32,965 nt of DNA from Rhizobiaceae bacterium (lineage in GTDB: Bacteria; Pseudomonadota; Alphaproteobacteria; Rhizobiales; Rhizobiaceae). Shown here piece after piece: positions 16,865 to 24,459 of the stretch. The position numbers were made by a program, and so were the translations under genes. The notes beneath the pieces are model-generated. The model saw only the letters and a program-made list of their open reading frames with translations. It had not been told where the DNA came from and did no database searches. The stretch is taken from assembly GCA_026981655.1 (NCBI GenBank), contig JALSIJ010000015.1:1-32965 (forward strand), given 5' to 3'. The first letter of the stretch is position 1. Each line of letters opens with the position of its first letter.

Positions 16865-17383
16865 TCAAGAAACCAGACTTGACGCATATTGCAACGCAAC
16901 TAAACAGATGACGGCACAAAGTGCCGCCAAGATATCATCCAGCATCACAAAAAACCCTGCCGCCAGTTCACTTTTCCCATGTGCATTATCTGCAAGCGAA
17001 ATCGGCCACGGTTTTAATATGTCAAAAAATCGGAACAGCAAAAATGCGATGGCCCACCAAATCCAGCCAGATGGCGCAAATTCCAGTACAATCGCCATAG
17101 CGACGATTTCATCCCAGACAATGGCAGAATGATCATGACTGGCAAGCGCTTTCCCGGTCTTTGCGCAAAACCAGCAGCCAATAATGAATAGAAAAGCATA
17201 AAGGACAATTTTTGCAACGAGCGGCAGCGGCGCGATCAACAAAAACAGCGGAAGGCCAATTAAAGTGCCAAATGTTCCAGGCGCAAATGGCGCAAGTCCC
17301 GTTCCAAACCCTAATGATAGCAGGTGAACCGGCGATGACATCATCAATCCAAATGTAGGATCATTGGAATGCCCGGCGCCCAT
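16865..17383 (-). CDS. pgpA: Phosphatidylglycerophosphatase A
   Basis: 172 residues from the ATG at 17383. The enzyme removes phosphate from phosphatidylglycerol phosphate at the inner membrane. Family blocks are clear: GFGTGLAPFAPGTFGTL, DHSAIVWDEIVAM (acidic active-site region), FRFFDILKPWPI and GFFVMLDDILAAL. Three to four hydrophobic segments are present. An upstream TTG and inner ATGs at about residue 14 are alternative starts. It lies 60 bases after hemA on the same strand and could be cotranscribed. Confidence 0.9.
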   Translation of the reverse strand: MGAGHSNDPTFGLMMSSPVHLLSLGFGTGLAPFAPGTFGTLIGLPLFLLIAPLPLVAKIVLYAFLFIIGCWFCAKTGKALASHDHSAIVWDEIVAMAIVLEFAPSGWIWWAIAFLLFRFFDILKPWPISLADNAHGKSELAAGFFVMLDDILAALCAVICLVALQYASSLVS

Positions 17384-17443
17384 CAAATCAAAACCGCTCC
17401 GGCCATTAAAGTCAGGGCCAGAACTTCCCGAGCATTGCTCAAA

Positions 17444-18727
17444 TCAGCCACCGGCAGCAGGAAACAATTCAGACTTTATTGAAGTCTCATCATTTTCATG
17501 GCCCTGTTCAAAAGGCAAACCCAGTTTTTTCCAGGTTTCAACCAATGCAACACTGAGATGATCAATCAAATCATCATCATGGAAAGGTGTAGGGGTTATC
17601 CGCAGACGCTCGGTCCCGCGTGGCACCGTTGGATAATTGATCGGCTGGATATAAATATCATGCTCTTTCATCAGGTGATCGCTCGCGGCCTTACACAACT
17701 CCGGATCTCCCACCATTATTGGCACAATATGAGTATCTGACGGCATTACCGGCAATCCGGCAGCACCCAATACGCGCTTCGCGGTTGCAGCCTGTTTCTG
17801 CTGGGCAGCACGTTCAACCTTGGAGTTTTTCAAATGCCGGATCGACGTTGTTGCAGCTGCTGCAATTGCCGGGGGAAGTGCCGTTGTAAATATAAAATTC
17901 GGCGCATAACTGCGCACCGCGTCAATCAACGCGGCAGATCCCGAAATATAACCGCCAAGCGTACCAAAAGCCTTGGCAAGAGTTCCCTCAATCACATCAA
18001 TCCGCGCAAGCAGACCTTCGCGCTCGCAGATGCCTGCACCACGCTCACCATACATGCCAACCGCATGAACTTCATCAATATAGGTCATCGCATTATACTT
18101 GTCTGCCAGATCAGCGATTTCCTTGATCGGGGCAATATCCCCATCCATTGAATAAACGCTTTCAAATACAATAAGCTTTGCCCGCTCATTTCCCGCAGCT
18201 TCCAACAATTCTTCAAGGTGAGCCACATCATTATGACGGAAAATCTGTTTTTGCGCACCGGAGCGACGAACACCTTCGATCATTGAGGCATGATTAAGCG
18301 CATCGGAAAGAATCAGGCAATCTGGCAACAAACGGGCAATTGTCGATATACCGGCCTCGTTTGATACAAAGCCGGAAGTAAATACAAGTGCGGCCTCTTT
18401 CTGGTGAAGGTCAGCCAGCTCGACCTCAAGCTCGACCAATGGATGATTGGTGCCGGAAATATTTCTGGTGCCCCCTGCCCCGGCCCCCATTTTTCCGGCA
18501 ACTTCCTGCATGGTGGCAATAACATCCTTGTGCTGCCCCATGCCCAAATAATCATTTGAACACCAAATGGTCACTTCCCGTTCTTCAGCCCCGACATCGG
18601 AACTGTCACGATAAATAGCTTTTGGAAATTTCCCTACCTGGCGCTGAAGATCTGCGAAAATCCGGTATCGTTTTTCCACATGCAGAGAATCAACCGCGTT
18701 CTTAAATATCTTTTGGTATGGGGTCAT
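17444..18727 (-). CDS. hemA: 5-aminolevulinate synthase
   Basis: 427 residues from the ATG at 18727. It condenses glycine and succinyl-CoA to 5-aminolevulinate, the first step of haem synthesis in alphaproteobacteria. Typical stretches are [48 protein letters not shown] and the PLP site [15 protein letters not shown], with the lysine at 252. A TTG eight codons upstream is possible. Haem supply suits the many c-type cytochromes nearby. A hairpin at 18767-18803 separates it from the upstream cytochrome gene. Confidence 0.95.
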   Translation of the reverse strand: MTPYQKIFKNAVDSLHVEKRYRIFADLQRQVGKFPKAIYRDSSDVGAEEREVTIWCSNDYLGMGQHKDVIATMQEVAGKMGAGAGGTRNISGTNHPLVELEVELADLHQKEAALVFTSGFVSNEAGISTIARLLPDCLILSDALNHASMIEGVRRSGAQKQIFRHNDVAHLEELLEAAGNERAKLIVFESVYSMDGDIAPIKEIADLADKYNAMTYIDEVHAVGMYGERGAGICEREGLLARIDVIEGTLAKAFGTLGGYISGSAALIDAVRSYAPNFIFTTALPPAIAAAATTSIRHLKNSKVERAAQQKQAATAKRVLGAAGLPVMPSDTHIVPIMVGDPELCKAASDHLMKEHDIYIQPINYPTVPRGTERLRITPTPFHDDDLIDHLSVALVETWKKLGLPFEQGHENDETSIKSELFPAAGG

Positions 18728-18766
18728 TTCTATTTTTGCCTGATTACTCAAAACTAATTTTAACGT

Positions 18767-18803
18767 CCAGATTGCCGAATAGATTCAATAAACGGCAATC
18801 TGG
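18767..18803 (-). terminator. Strong hairpin between the cytochrome c gene and hemA
   Basis: CCAGATTGCCG (18767-18777) and CGGCAATCTGG (18793-18803) form a perfect 11-bp stem with a 15-base loop. It lies 18 bases after the cytochrome stop on the minus strand, followed by the AT-rich ACGTTAAAATTAGTTTT. It probably ends or attenuates the cytochrome transcript before hemA. Confidence 0.6.
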
Positions 18804-18820
18804 TGTCAAATCGCTGTTAA

Positions 18821-19246
18821 TTATTCAGCAGAAAAAGTCCTCAAATAAGCCAGAAGATTTGCAACCTTCTTGTCTGCTTTTTTGACTTTCTTTTCCTTAT
18901 CAATGTCTTTCTTTTTCAAGAAACCAGCGAATGACATTTTTGTGCCCTTCATAAATCTCTTGGGAGCCTTGAAGAACTCCCCCAAAGTCTCATCGTTCCA
19001 GACCAAACCCTCTTTGCCTTTTTCAATCATGACTTTCGAATATTTAAAGCCCTCCTGAGTGCCCGCAGTCATACCAAAGATATTGTTCAATGGCGGACCA
19101 ACCCTAGATTTTGCACCTTCACCAACCGCATGGCAGGCTTTGCATTTTTTAAAAACTTTTTTGCCTTTGTCTGCATCACCTTCAGCAAACGAAGGTGTGG
19201 CTGCCAACACGGACAGCGCCGCAAACGCAATCAGGACTTTTTTCAT
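18821..19246 (-). CDS. Periplasmic class I cytochrome c
   Basis: 141 residues with a signal peptide (MKKVLIAFAALSVLAATPSFA). The haem site is CKACH (C35, C38, H39), and M104 in KGTKMSFAG is the likely sixth ligand. The order resembles cytochrome c2/c550: GPPLNNIFG after the haem, then GLVWNDETLGEFF and the methionine loop. The tail is unusually lysine-rich (about 109-130). A partner role as electron acceptor for SoxAX or FccAB and donor to an oxidase is plausible. AGGAGAG precedes the ATG. An FNR-like site lies upstream. Confidence 0.9.
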   Translation of the reverse strand: MKKVLIAFAALSVLAATPSFAEGDADKGKKVFKKCKACHAVGEGAKSRVGPPLNNIFGMTAGTQEGFKYSKVMIEKGKEGLVWNDETLGEFFKAPKRFMKGTKMSFAGFLKKKDIDKEKKVKKADKKVANLLAYLRTFSAE

Positions 19247-19564
19247 ACTAAACTCTCCTAGGTTTATTCCAGAACATTTCCGGCATATTGCAATAATTTT
19301 ATGATCACCTCATGATCGAGATCAATAATGGCCGGATTCTTCCCCCATGAACAGGGTACAAATTGGCGCAAGGTTAAAGGTTTCAAAAACTGTACCCGCC
19401 TACCCCTTCAAAAGGTATTGAATTATCCGTGATTGGAGATTTTATTTGCAACAAAAACAAGCCTCTTATCCCTTACCAGCTCAATAAAACATCAAACTAA
19501 ACGGCACGAAACTTGACCGGAACCCGACAAAGTATCGGGAGCCTCCTATCCAAATTATAATAGC
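19247..19564. other. Gap between the cytochrome c gene and soxR
   Basis: 318 bases without a credible gene. The cytochrome-proximal part holds the FNR-like site at 19312-19325. Near soxR a short hairpin, CCCGA/TCGGG (19523-19527 with 19535-19539), may lie past the soxR stop but lacks a clear T-run on that strand. The rest shows nothing recognised. Confidence 0.5.
19312..19325 (-). promoter_or_regulatory. FNR/CRP-family binding site candidate
   Basis: ATGAT-CGAG-ATCAA on plus (TTGAT-CTCG-ATCAT on minus) matches the FNR consensus TTGAT-N4-ATCAA in 9 of 10 fixed bases. It lies 66 bases before the cytochrome c ATG. CAATAT 21 bases downstream would put the site near -41.5. Oxygen- or nitric-oxide-linked control of the cytochrome is inferred. 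Confidence 0.4.
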
Positions 19565-19945
19565 TTAAGATGGCTCTTTTTTCTCGCAGAACATGCCATA
19601 AACAACTTCCATCATTTTTAACGCCCTGTCATCGGCAATGGAATAATAGATTGTTTTGCCGTCACGCCTCGCCGTAATTAAACGTTCCAGCCTCAGCCTT
19701 GCAAGCTGTTGTGAAACCGTCGGTTGCCGTAGCGCCAACAATTCTTCAAGCTCCATGACGGATTTTTCACCGCTGGAAAGATAGCATAAGATCATCAAAC
19801 GTGATTCATGCGCCATTGCCTTCATGAAATCAGTAGCCTGTTTGGCGTTTTCCGCCATTTGCTCAAGTTCGTCTGGATGAGTCATAATTATTGCTTCTGC
19901 CGAATCCACCTTCTCGGCATCCCTGTCTATATTGCCTTGTTTCAT
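19565..19945 (-). CDS. soxR: ArsR-family persulfide-sensing repressor SoxR
   Basis: 126 residues from the ATG at 19945, which follows the soxS stop by one base; upstream in-frame starts overlap soxS. It has a winged-helix ArsR fold: FMKAMAHESRLMILCYLSSG, recognition region RQPTVSQQLARLRLERLI, and wing RRDGKTIYYSI. Two cysteines, C54 (LMILCYL) and C120 (YGMFCEKK), are 66 apart. That is the spacing of the cysteine pair that forms a persulfide bridge in SqrR/BigR/SoxR proteins. It should therefore repress sox and related genes until sulfane sulfur appears. In related sox clusters SoxR binds the soxS-V and soxW-X gaps, both present here. It is not the SoxR of the SoxRS oxidative-stress system. 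Confidence 0.88.
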   Translation of the reverse strand: MKQGNIDRDAEKVDSAEAIIMTHPDELEQMAENAKQATDFMKAMAHESRLMILCYLSSGEKSVMELEELLALRQPTVSQQLARLRLERLITARRDGKTIYYSIADDRALKMMEVVYGMFCEKKEPS

Positions 19946-19946
19946 C

Positions 19947-20330
19947 TTATGAATTACCATCTTTAGGTAATTTTTCAATCAATTGTGCCAGCAACCCCCA
20001 GAAAAAGCTCTCCCCTGGATATCCCCGAATACGGCCAATTTCTTTCCCCTTATCGACCAAAATAAAAGTTGGAGTAAATCCACCTTTCACCAGGAATTTT
20101 AAATCCTCCGGCAAAGGGCCATGAATATCCACCATCCGCAATGGTGCCACTTTTCCTTCTTCAGTCTTTGAATAGATAACGCCAACTTCCTCCTGCCATC
20201 GCTGACACCAGGGGCAGCCATCCTCCTCCAGCATAACCAATTCAGCGGCAATAGAATTAGAAAAAGAAGAAATCAGAAGTAGTGACGCCACCAAAAATGA
20301 CCGCAGGGGTGATCCAATGATTCCAAACAA
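19947..20330 (-). CDS. soxS: Periplasmic thioredoxin SoxS
   Basis: 127 residues with a signal peptide (about 1-29). The redox site is EEDGCPWCQRWQEEVG (C39, C42). APLRMVDIHGPLPEDL, GFTPTFILVDKGKEIGRIRG and YPGESFFWGLL follow the SoxS family closely. SoxS keeps the SoxY carrier cysteine reduced or reactivates the Sox complex in the periplasm. The start is TTG at 20330 with GGGAG 7 bases upstream. It is the first gene of the soxS-soxR pair, divergent from soxV. Confidence 0.88.
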   Translation of the reverse strand: MFGIIGSPLRSFLVASLLLISSFSNSIAAELVMLEEDGCPWCQRWQEEVGVIYSKTEEGKVAPLRMVDIHGPLPEDLKFLVKGGFTPTFILVDKGKEIGRIRGYPGESFFWGLLAQLIEKLPKDGNS

Positions 20331-20383
20331 TTGTTAACTCCCAATAATTAGCCCATAAATAAATTGCACCCGGTAACATAACA

Positions 20384-20402
20384 TATTAAGAATGTTTGAA
20401 TA
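20384..20402. promoter_or_regulatory. Candidate SoxR operator in the soxS-soxV gap
   Basis: TATTAAGA-ATG-TTTGAATA is an imperfect dyad (6 of 8 arm positions) in the 96-base gap between divergent soxS and soxV. Its right arm with the next bases (TGAATAGAA, 20397-20405) is the exact reverse complement of TTCTATTCA at 22003-22011 in the soxW-X gap. Confidence 0.4.
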
Positions 20403-20426
20403 GAAAAAACTTTACTTGGGAAAAAA

Positions 20427-21170
20427 ATGGGATTCGATATATCATTCTGGAGTGCTTTCTTCGCGGGGCTCGTATCATTTATTTCCCCCTGCATTCTACC
20501 CATTGTGCCACCATATCTGTGTTATCTGGCCGGCATTTCACTTGATGAATTAACCGAAAGCCGCGAAAACACCAAAGCCGCGGCTGGCAGAGTGTTCATT
20601 GCAGCCCTTGCTTTTGTATTTGGATTCGCGACCGTATTCATCTCACTTGGTGCAACCGCATCCTTCGTCGGTAAAGCCATAACCCAATACCTCGACACGT
20701 TATCAATTTTAGCCGGTGTTGTTATCCTTATAATGGGCCTGCACTTTCTGGGCCTATTCAAAATATCAATGCTTTATCGCGAGGCCCGCGTACAGGTAAA
20801 AAGCAAACCCGCAGGCCTTGCCGGCTCCTATTTAATGGGCCTCGCATTCGCCTTTGGCTGGACCCCTTGCGTTGGACCTGTTTTGGCCGCAATTCTGTTT
20901 GTCGCCGGCGCCGAAGATAGCGCCATGCGCGGGGCAACACTGTTGTTTTCCTATTCGATGGGCATAGGTCTGCCGTTTTTGGCCGCCGCATTATTTGCTG
21001 GCCCATTCATGAATTTCATGGCACGCTTCAAAAAGCACCTGGGTAAGGTTGAAAAGTTCATGGGGGCGATGCTGGTGATCACCGGGATTATGTTTATGAC
21101 AGGACAAGTGTCCAGAGTATCCGCCTGGATGTTGGAGACATTTCCGGTGTTCAATAGCTTGCTTTTATAA
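20427..21170 (+). CDS. soxV: CcdA-like membrane thiol-electron transporter SoxV
   Basis: 247 residues with six hydrophobic segments. It carries reducing power from cytoplasmic thioredoxin across the inner membrane to SoxW. The conserved cysteine/proline motifs are SFISPCILPIVPPYLCYLAG (C22, C32) and FGWTPCVGPVLAAI (C148). It is the first gene of the plus-strand sox run, 25 bases before soxW. A G-rich site (TTGGGAAAAAA) precedes the ATG. Position and partner make it SoxV rather than a cytochrome-maturation CcdA, though it could serve both. Confidence 0.9.
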   Translation: MGFDISFWSAFFAGLVSFISPCILPIVPPYLCYLAGISLDELTESRENTKAAAGRVFIAALAFVFGFATVFISLGATASFVGKAITQYLDTLSILAGVVILIMGLHFLGLFKISMLYREARVQVKSKPAGLAGSYLMGLAFAFGWTPCVGPVLAAILFVAGAEDSAMRGATLLFSYSMGIGLPFLAAALFAGPFMNFMARFKKHLGKVEKFMGAMLVITGIMFMTGQVSRVSAWMLETFPVFNSLLL

Positions 21171-21195
21171 CAACGGTACGAGGGAAGGTTTTAAA

Positions 21196-21783
21196 ATGAA
21201 TATTTTTGCAAAAATTATGGCAAGCAGCATGATGCTGTTTTTTGCTCTACCCGCCCTGGCCGTAGAAATCGGCGAAGATGGGCTTCATAAACAACCCTGG
21301 TTCAGCATTACTTTTAAAGATGTACGCGAGGATATTAAAGCCGCCGCAGATGAAGGTAAAAGACTGGCCATTATAATAGAACAGCGCGGCTGTATCTATT
21401 GCCGAAAATTGCACGAAACCGTTTTATCCGATCCGGAAGTCGCAAACTACCTCAAAGAAAACTTCAAAATCATCCAATATAATATGTTCGGGGATGAAGA
21501 AGTTACCGACCTTGATGGAGAGGTTTTGAGCGAAAAGAAAGCCATCAGAAAATGGGGACTGGTTTTCACGCCAACCATCGTTTTCCTGCCGGAAATAGCA
21601 CCTAAGGGTGGTACATTGGCTCAAGCCTCGGTATCAACAATGCCCGGTGCATTTGGCAAATGGACCACGCTGAATATGTTTCGCTGGGTTAAGGCCAAGG
21701 GCTATAACAGCGATGAGCATTTTCAAAAATACCACGCCCGCATTATAAATGAATTGCGTGAGCAGGGTCGACTCAGCAATTAA
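21196..21783 (+). CDS. soxW: Periplasmic thioredoxin SoxW
   Basis: 195 residues with a signal peptide (MNIFAKIMASSMMLFFALPALA). The thioredoxin site is QRGCIYCRKLHE (C66, C69) and the cis-proline loop is VFTPTIVFLPE. The arrangement (HKQPWFSITFKDVREDIKAA before the site, a long C-terminal helical part) follows SoxW. It receives electrons from SoxV and reduces SoxY or other periplasmic disulfides. A hairpin follows the stop, and a 317-base gap separates it from soxX. Confidence 0.88.
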   Translation: MNIFAKIMASSMMLFFALPALAVEIGEDGLHKQPWFSITFKDVREDIKAAADEGKRLAIIIEQRGCIYCRKLHETVLSDPEVANYLKENFKIIQYNMFGDEEVTDLDGEVLSEKKAIRKWGLVFTPTIVFLPEIAPKGGTLAQASVSTMPGAFGKWTTLNMFRWVKAKGYNSDEHFQKYHARIINELREQGRLSN

Positions 21784-21797
21784 TTTTGGATCAGATT

Positions 21798-21825
21798 ACC
21801 CGAAAATAATTTTCAGTTTTTGGGT
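21798..21825 (+). terminator. Hairpin after soxW
   Basis: ACCCGAAAA (21798-21806) and TTTTTGGGT (21817-21825) pair over 9 bases with one G-U and a 10-base loop, 15 bases after the soxW stop. The T-tract lies inside the stem. It may separate soxVW from soxXYZA transcription. Confidence 0.4.
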
Positions 21826-21930
21826 GATTCCTTCCTGCGACAAATTAGGCAAATTACTGTGGTTTCACTTTTCGGCGCGTTAGCCAAAAGTTTAATTGTT
21901 TTGACACGCCAGATTTGCTTTGAGAATTAA

Positions 21931-21961
21931 CCACACGTTTATAATGAACTTTTGCGTGTGG
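21931..21961 (+). promoter_or_regulatory. Likely soxX promoter inside an inverted repeat
   Basis: CCACACG (21931-21937) and CGTGTGG (21955-21961) are perfect 7-base arms around a consensus TATAAT (21940-21945). A matching -35 at normal spacing is not evident, which suggests an activated or unusual promoter; TTGACA at 21901-21906 is too far to serve this -10. The dyad over the -10 could be an operator. The leader to soxX would be about 150 bases. The rest of the gap 21784-22100 shows no gene. Confidence 0.4.
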
Positions 21962-22006
21962 GGAACAATCAGATGATGACAAATGTTAAGCACATAGGAT
22001 CATTCT

Positions 22007-22022
22007 ATTCACAAACTCGCAT
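22007..22022. promoter_or_regulatory. Candidate SoxR/SqrR site in the soxW-soxX gap
   Basis: ATTC-ACAAACTC-GCAT matches the SqrR-type operator ATTC-N8-GAAT at 7 of 8 fixed bases, about 80 bases before soxX. It overlaps TTCTATTCA (22003-22011), the 9-mer shared with the soxS-V gap. The call rests on a remembered consensus and position. Confidence 0.35.
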
Positions 22023-22100
22023 TTGATATTGTGTTTTCGAATTACGGGTGTTAGCGTTAGTCATCAGGCCATAAATAAGACCTTGGGAGGGGCATAATTT

Positions 22101-22577
22101 ATGAAGAAGAGTTTTGTTATTGCATTTGCAGCCGCAGGTGCTGTGCTTTTGGGTGCTACGTACTCACAAGCGGGATCTCATTCAAAAACCGTATCACCAG
22201 AAATGGCGATGATTAAAGACGGTGTATTTGAAAAGTCATTGACCGGCGGTGTCGGGGATGCAGAAAAAGGCAAGAAAACATTCGCAAATCGCAAATTGGG
22301 CAATTGCCTAGCGTGCCATGCGAACAAGGACCTTGCAAACCTGCCCTTTCATGGGGAAGTTGGCCCGCCACTTGACGGTGTTGCCGGTCGCTATGAGGAA
22401 AAACAGCTTCGCGCAATTATGATTAATTCAAAAGCCGTGCTTGGTGAAGCAACCATTATGCCTTCGTTTTATCGTTTGGAAAATGGCGTTCGCACTTTGA
22501 AGAAATTCTCAGGCAAAACCATCCTTAATGCCGAGCAGGTTGAGGACGTGATTGCCTATCTTAAAACCCTGAAATAA
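22101..22577 (+). CDS. soxX: Monohaem cytochrome SoxX
   Basis: 158 residues with a signal peptide (to about SQAGS). It is the small subunit of the SoxAX enzyme that joins thiosulfate to the SoxY carrier and accepts the electrons. The haem site is GNCLACHANKDL (C69, C72, H73), with GEVGPPLDGVAGRY following and M120 in ATIMPSFYR as the second ligand. The C-terminus EQVEDVIAYLKTL is typical. GGGAGGGG lies upstream of the ATG. It opens the soxXYZA run. Confidence 0.93.
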   Translation: MKKSFVIAFAAAGAVLLGATYSQAGSHSKTVSPEMAMIKDGVFEKSLTGGVGDAEKGKKTFANRKLGNCLACHANKDLANLPFHGEVGPPLDGVAGRYEEKQLRAIMINSKAVLGEATIMPSFYRLENGVRTLKKFSGKTILNAEQVEDVIAYLKTLK

Positions 22578-22634
22578 TTCCCCTAGCGGACAGATTATCT
22601 CAGTTCAACAACATTTAACTTGGAAGGAAGAACC

Positions 22635-23087
22635 ATGAACGTGACAAGACGTCAAACGTTTATGCTTGGTGCAGGCGCAGTTGCTTTCGCTACCCTGGGC
22701 TCTCAGGCAACCATCGCATTTGCAACGGAAGAGTCCGACAAGCTGATTGCAGAGTTTTCTGGCGGCAAAGAAGCCACAGCTGGAAAAATCAAACTCAAAG
22801 CGCCAGAAATTGCCGAAAACGGCAACACGGTCCCTATCAGCTTTACAGTAGACAGCCCAATGACTGCCGACAACCATGTCGCATCTGTAATGCTGTTGGC
22901 TCTTGGTAACCCGGGACCAGCAGTTGGCACATTTAACTTCACACCGATGAGTGGTGAAGCCTCAGCTTCAACCCGCATCAGACTGGCGAAAACCCAGGAA
23001 GTGCTGGCAATGGCGAAAATGAGCGATGGTTCCATTTTCATGGACAAGAAAACCATTAAGGTCACAATCGGCGGCTGTGGCGGCTAA
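22635..23087 (+). CDS. soxY: Sulfur carrier subunit SoxY
   Basis: 150 residues from the ATG at 22635, chosen over a TTG five codons earlier because GGAAGGAAG lies in front. A twin-arginine signal (TRRQTFMLGAGAVAFATLG) exports the folded SoxYZ pair. The C-terminal swinging arm GGCGG is intact, with C148 the sulfur-carrying cysteine. Intermediates stay bound here while SoxAX and SoxB act. soxZ follows after 21 bases. Confidence 0.95.
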   Translation: MNVTRRQTFMLGAGAVAFATLGSQATIAFATEESDKLIAEFSGGKEATAGKIKLKAPEIAENGNTVPISFTVDSPMTADNHVASVMLLALGNPGPAVGTFNFTPMSGEASASTRIRLAKTQEVLAMAKMSDGSIFMDKKTIKVTIGGCGG

Positions 23088-23108
23088 TTCAGGGATCAGG
23101 AGAGTATT

Positions 23109-23438
23109 ATGGCTAAATCAAAACCACGCGTGAAGGTTCCTAAAAAAGCGGCCAAGGGTGATATTATCACAATCAAAACCTTGATCAGCCACAAAATGGA
23201 ATCAGGCCGTCGTAAAGACAAGAAAACCGGCGAACTTATTCCTCGCCGAATTATCAATCACTTTAAGGTTGAGTTTAATGGCGCTGAAGTCTTTTCAGCC
23301 AATCTGGAGCCTTCAGTGTCTGCCAATCCTTACGTGCAGTTCAAGGCGAAAGTAACCGAGTCCGGTACTTTTAAATTCACCTGGACCGACGATGACGGTT
23401 CAGTTTATTCAACAGAGAAAAAGATTGCTGTTGAGTAA
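23109..23438 (+). CDS. soxZ: Sulfur carrier partner SoxZ
   Basis: 109 residues, no signal peptide; it is carried out with SoxY. It is the scaffold half of the SoxYZ complex. Diagnostic stretches are ISHKMESGRRKDKKTGELIP, IINHFKVEFNG, SVSANPYVQFKA and GTFKFTWTDDDG. AGGAGAG precedes the ATG. It lies between soxY and soxA in a tight run. Confidence 0.95.
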   Translation: MAKSKPRVKVPKKAAKGDIITIKTLISHKMESGRRKDKKTGELIPRRIINHFKVEFNGAEVFSANLEPSVSANPYVQFKAKVTESGTFKFTWTDDDGSVYSTEKKIAVE

Positions 23439-23473
23439 TTGATTTTTTGAATTCAGGTCTGGGAGGACAAAAT

Positions 23474-24334
23474 ATGGGGATCACTACGAGATTCACAAAA
23501 TTAACACTTGCTACGATTGGTGCATTTGCACTGTCCAGCTCTATTGCTTTGGCTGATGCTGACGACAATGAGTTGGTAATTGAAGGCATGAAAATGACCA
23601 CAATGGTCGAGGGCGCTGAAGACGGACCCGTTGATGAAGTTTATTCGGGCTGGAGATTCCGCAGCGAAGAAACTCAGGCACTCGAAACTGATGACTTCGA
23701 AAATCCGGCTTTCAGTGCGGTTGATCGCGGCAAGGAACTTTGGACAACCGTTACCGGTAGTGAGGGCAAGTCTTGCGCTTCTTGCCATGACAAAGCAGAA
23801 GACACCATGAAAGGTGTTCGTGCATCAATGCCAAAATGGGATAAGGCTACAAGTAAGCCAATTACCCTTGAACAGCAGATTAACCGATGCCGTAAGGACC
23901 GCCTTGGTGCCGAGAAGATTAAGTTTGATAATGCCGACATGCTGGCAATGACTTCTTACATTGGGCTGCAGTCTCGCGGTATGCCGGTTAATGTTGACAC
24001 CAGCGGACCAATGAGTGAGTGGGCCGAAAAGGGTAAGAAAATCTATTATACCCGTGTTGGCCAACTCGATATGTCTTGCGCAAACTGCCACGAAGACAAT
24101 TATGGCAAGCGCATTCGTGCCGACCATCTTAGTCAGGGTCAGATCAACGGTTTTCCGACATACAGACTTAAATGGAATGGCCTTGGTTCAGTCCACCGCC
24201 GCTTCAAAGGCTGCATGAAAAACATCCGTGCGAAACCTTACAAGGTTGGTGGCGACGAGTTCGTGGCGTTGGAACTTTATGTTGCATCACGTGGACAGGG
24301 TCTTTCTGTTGAAACCCCCGCAGTTCGCAACTGA
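23474..24334 (+). CDS. soxA: Dihaem cytochrome SoxA
   Basis: 286 residues from the ATG at 23474 with GGGAGG in front; the frame is open 9 codons earlier without a site. A signal peptide ends near SIALA. Two haem motifs are seen: CASCH (C101, C104, H105) and CANCH (C202, C205, H206), so this is the dihaem type. C247 in RRFKGCMKNIRA is the cysteine that becomes the persulfide haem ligand at the active site; C139 (NRCRKDR) is the likely ligand of the first haem. With SoxX it starts thiosulfate oxidation. Confidence 0.94.
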   Translation: MGITTRFTKLTLATIGAFALSSSIALADADDNELVIEGMKMTTMVEGAEDGPVDEVYSGWRFRSEETQALETDDFENPAFSAVDRGKELWTTVTGSEGKSCASCHDKAEDTMKGVRASMPKWDKATSKPITLEQQINRCRKDRLGAEKIKFDNADMLAMTSYIGLQSRGMPVNVDTSGPMSEWAEKGKKIYYTRVGQLDMSCANCHEDNYGKRIRADHLSQGQINGFPTYRLKWNGLGSVHRRFKGCMKNIRAKPYKVGGDEFVALELYVASRGQGLSVETPAVRN

Positions 24335-24395
24335 TCATGGCAGGCTGGCGAAATTAACCGCCCGGTGATTTTGCCGAGCCAGATACAAGTTTAGG

Positions 24396-24420
24396 AAAAG
24401 GGCGTTATGCGCCCTTTTTC
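24396..24420 (+). terminator. Intrinsic terminator between soxA and soxB
   Basis: AAAAGGGCG (24396-24404), loop TTATG, CGCCCTTTT (24410-24418), with the T-run continuing as TTCTTT. It is a textbook rho-independent structure 62 bases after soxA and 40 before soxB. soxB must therefore rely on read-through or its own promoter. Confidence 0.8.
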
Positions 24421-24459
24421 TTTGTTCAGATAATTCCATCTCTCAAGAGGTATTGAGTA

